A stretch of 64,000 nucleotides of DNA from Fidelibacterota bacterium (GTDB taxonomy: Bacteria > Fidelibacterota > Marinisomatia > Marinisomatales > TCS55), in the NCBI GenBank assembly GCA_029936965.1, contig JAPYRG010000002.1, positions 117,561 to 181,560 of the forward strand. The letters are read 5' to 3'. Every line of letters starts with the position of its first letter. Within the stretch, counting starts at the first letter, position 1. Positions 61,567 to 64,000 of the stretch are shown one piece after another. A model generated the notes under the pieces. It was not told the DNA's origin. It saw only the letters and a list, made by a program, of their open reading frames with translations, and searched no databases. A program made the translations under genes and the position numbers.

Positions 61567-63822
61567 TTATTTTACTAAAATTACTTTTTTTGTATCTTTA
61601 TAATCATCCCAAATGTAGTTCACATTTTCCTGCTGATTATATATAAAATTGTTTGCTTGTAATAAAACTATATACGTCCCACTAGAAACAACATTGCCAT
61701 TTTTATCCACCCCGTTCCATGACATTGAATGTGTGCCGGCATGCGTTCTACCATTAAACAATGTATTGATGTGTTTACCATTAATATTAAAAACATTTAA
61801 TTTTATTTTCGAATCCAAAGGAATATCATATCGTATGGATACAGAACGATTAAATGGATTTGGATATAGAGGCTTCATGGAAAATTGCTCAGGAATTAAA
61901 CACATTTCTGTTTGAATAGATAATAATTCGTTATCCATCCATTCCATTCTGGTTATAATCCAATCTCTTAGATAGTCTATTTCATCTTGATATGTTTGAC
62001 CAATATAATAATTAGGCCAAACGTATTGTCCCAAAGTAGGCCATCGTTCAAAATTTCTATCCGCTGCTATGCCTATGTGTGACTGCAAGGAATCAATCAA
62101 TGAATTCACAGAAGCGTTTGATAGGAAATTGTTCCTCAAACTATTCCATCGCTGTTGTACTGACCAGCGGAAACTTTGATCTGACCAAATGATACACCAC
62201 CAGTATGGAATGCTAAAATCATCATTAGGTAAATCTGCCTCCACCTGCCATCCTTGGGTCTCCCAACCATTATAATAGTCTGCATTCCCGAACCCGAGAT
62301 TAAAATCCCAAATTGGCCCTGCTACTAATCGTCCATCATCACTATCTTTATCTTTATGTAAAAAACTGCTGAGTCTATAACCATCAACATTTTTTGTTAT
62401 TTCTTGCATAATAAAAAAATCAACAAATGAACCCCAATCGATAATGCTAGGATATCCCGTTTCTGGATTTGCAAAGTCCTCGCTTAAGATTGCTTGCTCA
62501 AAGCTTTCCATGTAACTTATAATATATTGCTGTTGATCATAAACAATTTCATCTGGCTTGGGATAATGGTATTGATAATAGAAGCCACCATATAAATCTG
62601 AGGGTGGTTCAGAGTACCAACCTCCGATATTTTCTCCGTCCCATTTATCTACCTTAATTATATATCCACCTGTTATATCATCACCGGATATTTCTTCTGG
62701 TTCTAGCTTTGAAATATTAACCCTATTATCATCTCTTTTAATTTTTTCAAACATTACATACAGGCCTCTATAATCTCCATCAATTACTAACTCAAAATAA
62801 TGTGATCTTGTTGCGTATTTACCAGCGTCTCTAGCCATTTTATAAATAATTACATTGCGCATCAGCGATTTATCCGTATATGGGGCATTAAATATCCAAT
62901 CGTTTTCTTCAGGCATTCCAAAAAGAGGAACGTTATTATTTTCACCTAAACTGTCTCTAGTTTCAACGGCAAATTGTTTCTTTGGAAACCATGTGGTTGA
63001 TGATCCGCGTATCTCAATTCCAATAAAACCGTCATAATGATTATAGGGGTCAGATAGGTAATTTATTTCCGCCGGTCCATTGTCAATAATTCCCATATGG
63101 GCTGTGATTTTATCTTCATTGTGTATTTCTTGTCCATTTGTATTCACTACTATTATTGGGAGATGAGATGAAGAAAACTCATCGGGTAGATAAAACCATT
63201 CGGGGGTGTCCCCATAGTAAGATACTCCATCACTTAGTTCAAATGATAAATAAAACAAGCCAGACATATCAGAAGAGGTTGTATTAACATTGTGAACTTC
63301 TATAGCTAAAACATTATCTCCTGATATTAAGACACCATCAAAATCGTTATGATGTAGAACAAGGGCTTCTGGCGTGCCACCTTGGTACATAACTGCTTCA
63401 TGGTCTGTATCGGTAGTTTGGTCATATGTAACTTGAGATCCTGCTTCGCCCATGTTGGCTGACCTGAAAATTTCTATTCCATTTATATATACTACAAACC
63501 CATCATCATAATCTGCGTGTATAGCTAAAGACAGTATTTCTTCCAGAGAAACCACATTAAAAGGTTTGCGAAAAAAAACTGATAACGTGCTTGATATAAC
63601 CGTGTTATCATCTCCGTCTGCATATCCAAACCCTCCCTGTCCTGTACTCCAACCGCTTGTATCAAAATTTAATTGATTCCAATTATCTGGTGGTGGATTA
63701 GTGCCAACAAAATAGCTCCAGATATCTTCAGCGTACACTGCGGTTTCCCAGTGGGGTTGCGATAGAATAATCGTAATACTAAATATTGGGATTAAAAAAA
63801 CGAAGCGTAATATATATATCAT
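61567..63822 (-). CDS. CotH-kinase-family secreted protein with C-terminal sorting domain
   Basis: A 751-residue protein with signal peptide ('FVFLIPIFSITIILSQ'). An N-terminal beta-sandwich resembles a galactose-binding fold ('SLAIHADYDDGFVVYINGIE'). The CotH-type kinase domain spans about residues 210-580 ('EIRGSSTTWFPKKQFAVETR', 'DGDYRGLYVMFEKIKRDDNR', 'GPIWDFNLGFGNADYYNG'). The C-terminal sorting domain starts 'KPLYPNPFNRSVSIRYDIP' and contains 'NGNVVSSGTYIVLLQANN'. About 17 extra residues follow before the terminal 'DTKKVILVK'. CotH proteins phosphorylate surface proteins in spores; in FCB bacteria they are secreted, targets unknown. Confidence 0.88.
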   Translation of the reverse strand: MIYILRFVFLIPIFSITIILSQPHWETAVYAEDIWSYFVGTNPPPDNWNQLNFDTSGWSTGQGGFGYADGDDNTVISSTLSVFFRKPFNVVSLEEILSLAIHADYDDGFVVYINGIEIFRSANMGEAGSQVTYDQTTDTDHEAVMYQGGTPEALVLHHNDFDGVLISGDNVLAIEVHNVNTTSSDMSGLFYLSFELSDGVSYYGDTPEWFYLPDEFSSSHLPIIVVNTNGQEIHNEDKITAHMGIIDNGPAEINYLSDPYNHYDGFIGIEIRGSSTTWFPKKQFAVETRDSLGENNNVPLFGMPEENDWIFNAPYTDKSLMRNVIIYKMARDAGKYATRSHYFELVIDGDYRGLYVMFEKIKRDDNRVNISKLEPEEISGDDITGGYIIKVDKWDGENIGGWYSEPPSDLYGGFYYQYHYPKPDEIVYDQQQYIISYMESFEQAILSEDFANPETGYPSIIDWGSFVDFFIMQEITKNVDGYRLSSFLHKDKDSDDGRLVAGPIWDFNLGFGNADYYNGWETQGWQVEADLPNDDFSIPYWWCIIWSDQSFRWSVQQRWNSLRNNFLSNASVNSLIDSLQSHIGIAADRNFERWPTLGQYVWPNYYIGQTYQDEIDYLRDWIITRMEWMDNELLSIQTEMCLIPEQFSMKPLYPNPFNRSVSIRYDIPLDSKIKLNVFNINGKHINTLFNGRTHAGTHSMSWNGVDKNGNVVSSGTYIVLLQANNFIYNQQENVNYIWDDYKDTKKVILVK

Positions 63823-63874
63823 GAAAAACTTAAACTTTTTTAGTTATCTATTTCATTAATAATGATAGGCAATT

Positions 63875-64000
63875 TTACTTTTTATATACAGAAAATGATT
63901 GTGGATTATCTATAAAATCCTTCAGCGGTTTTGTTACGCCGGCAACACCAATATCTCTAATTTTTCTTACATGATCAAAATCAATCACACCTGTTTGCAC
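63875..64000 (-). CDS. C-terminal end of a probable sugar phosphate isomerase/epimerase (5' end outside window)
   Basis: Forty-one codons enter from the right edge and stop at 63875. The residues 'GVIDFDHVRKIRDIGVAGVT' resemble the C-terminal part of xylose isomerase-like TIM-barrel sugar epimerases, where 'G-x-I-D-F' precedes the last helix and a Gly-Val-x-Val strand. The match is short, so family membership is tentative. It is separated from the CotH gene by about 52 bases in the same orientation. Confidence 0.4.
   Translation of the reverse strand: MQTGVIDFDHVRKIRDIGVAGVTKPLKDFIDNPQSFSVYKK

Noticed and set aside
1..64000. tRNA, rRNA, CRISPR arrays, prophage or insertion sequences
   Set aside because: I saw no cloverleaf-like sequence, rRNA segment, regularly spaced repeats, phage structural genes or transposase in any frame.

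Overview
The window is about 64 kb of AT-rich bacterial DNA with densely packed, mostly exported genes. The mix suggests a marine Candidatus Marinimicrobia (SAR406)-type bacterium or a close FCB-group relative: FlgD/type-IX-like C-terminal sorting domains, a PorV-like outer-membrane protein, SusC-like TonB-dependent receptors without SusD, many CRTAC1 (FG-GAP + ASPIC/UnbV) lipoproteins, DUF1080 proteins, Tat-exported Gfo/Idh/MocA oxidoreductases, few Shine-Dalgarno sequences and frequent TTG starts. This placement is inference from gene content; there is no rRNA, and I saw no tRNA, CRISPR array or mobile element.

Layout. 0-2.4 kb (minus): edge of a carboxypeptidase-regulatory-like protein, a TPR lipoprotein, an aromatic amino acid hydroxylase and an Smr-domain protein. 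2.5-4.1 kb (plus): aldo/keto reductase and a DoxX-like membrane protein. 4.1-14.1 kb (minus): unusual aldehyde dehydrogenase, exported subtilase with sorting domain, PPDK, pyruvate kinase, ApaG. 14.2-16 kb (plus): M28 peptidase with PA and PDZ domains. 16-22.5 kb (minus): MltB-like transglycosylase, GH3 with PA14, a sodium:solute symporter with a soluble insert, three small membrane proteins and a lipoprotein. 22.6-31.7 kb: ApbE, then a minus-strand six-gene unit (two DUF1080 proteins, two Gfo/Idh/MocA oxidoreductases, an MFS transporter, DoxX), then a GH3 lipoprotein: a plausible glycoside or 3-keto-glycoside utilisation locus.

31.8-41.5 kb (minus): PorV-like protein, a secreted FnIII protein with a C-terminal sorting domain and two paralogous TonB-dependent receptors. 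41.6-45.5 kb (plus): CRTAC1 lipoprotein and a PQQ dehydrogenase with an internal cytochrome c. 45.5-49.1 kb (minus): a giant lipoprotein fusing TPR, FG-GAP, ASPIC/UnbV and an unrecognised C-terminal region. 49.2-60.4 kb (plus): a nine-gene run with a sugar isomerase, Gfo/Idh/MocA, TPR and CRTAC1 lipoproteins in alternation, a UshA-like protein with lost metal ligands, an unknown exported protein and an EamA transporter. 60.4-64 kb (minus): acyltransferase, SSB, secreted CotH protein and the end of a probable isomerase.

The part most likely to be an undescribed system is the TPR/CRTAC1/UshA-like surface module at 41.6-58.7 kb. The TPR and CRTAC1 genes are paralogous pairs in alternation, and the same two modules occur fused in one polypeptide next door. 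It lies beside a PQQ/cytochrome dehydrogenase and the TonB-dependent receptors.
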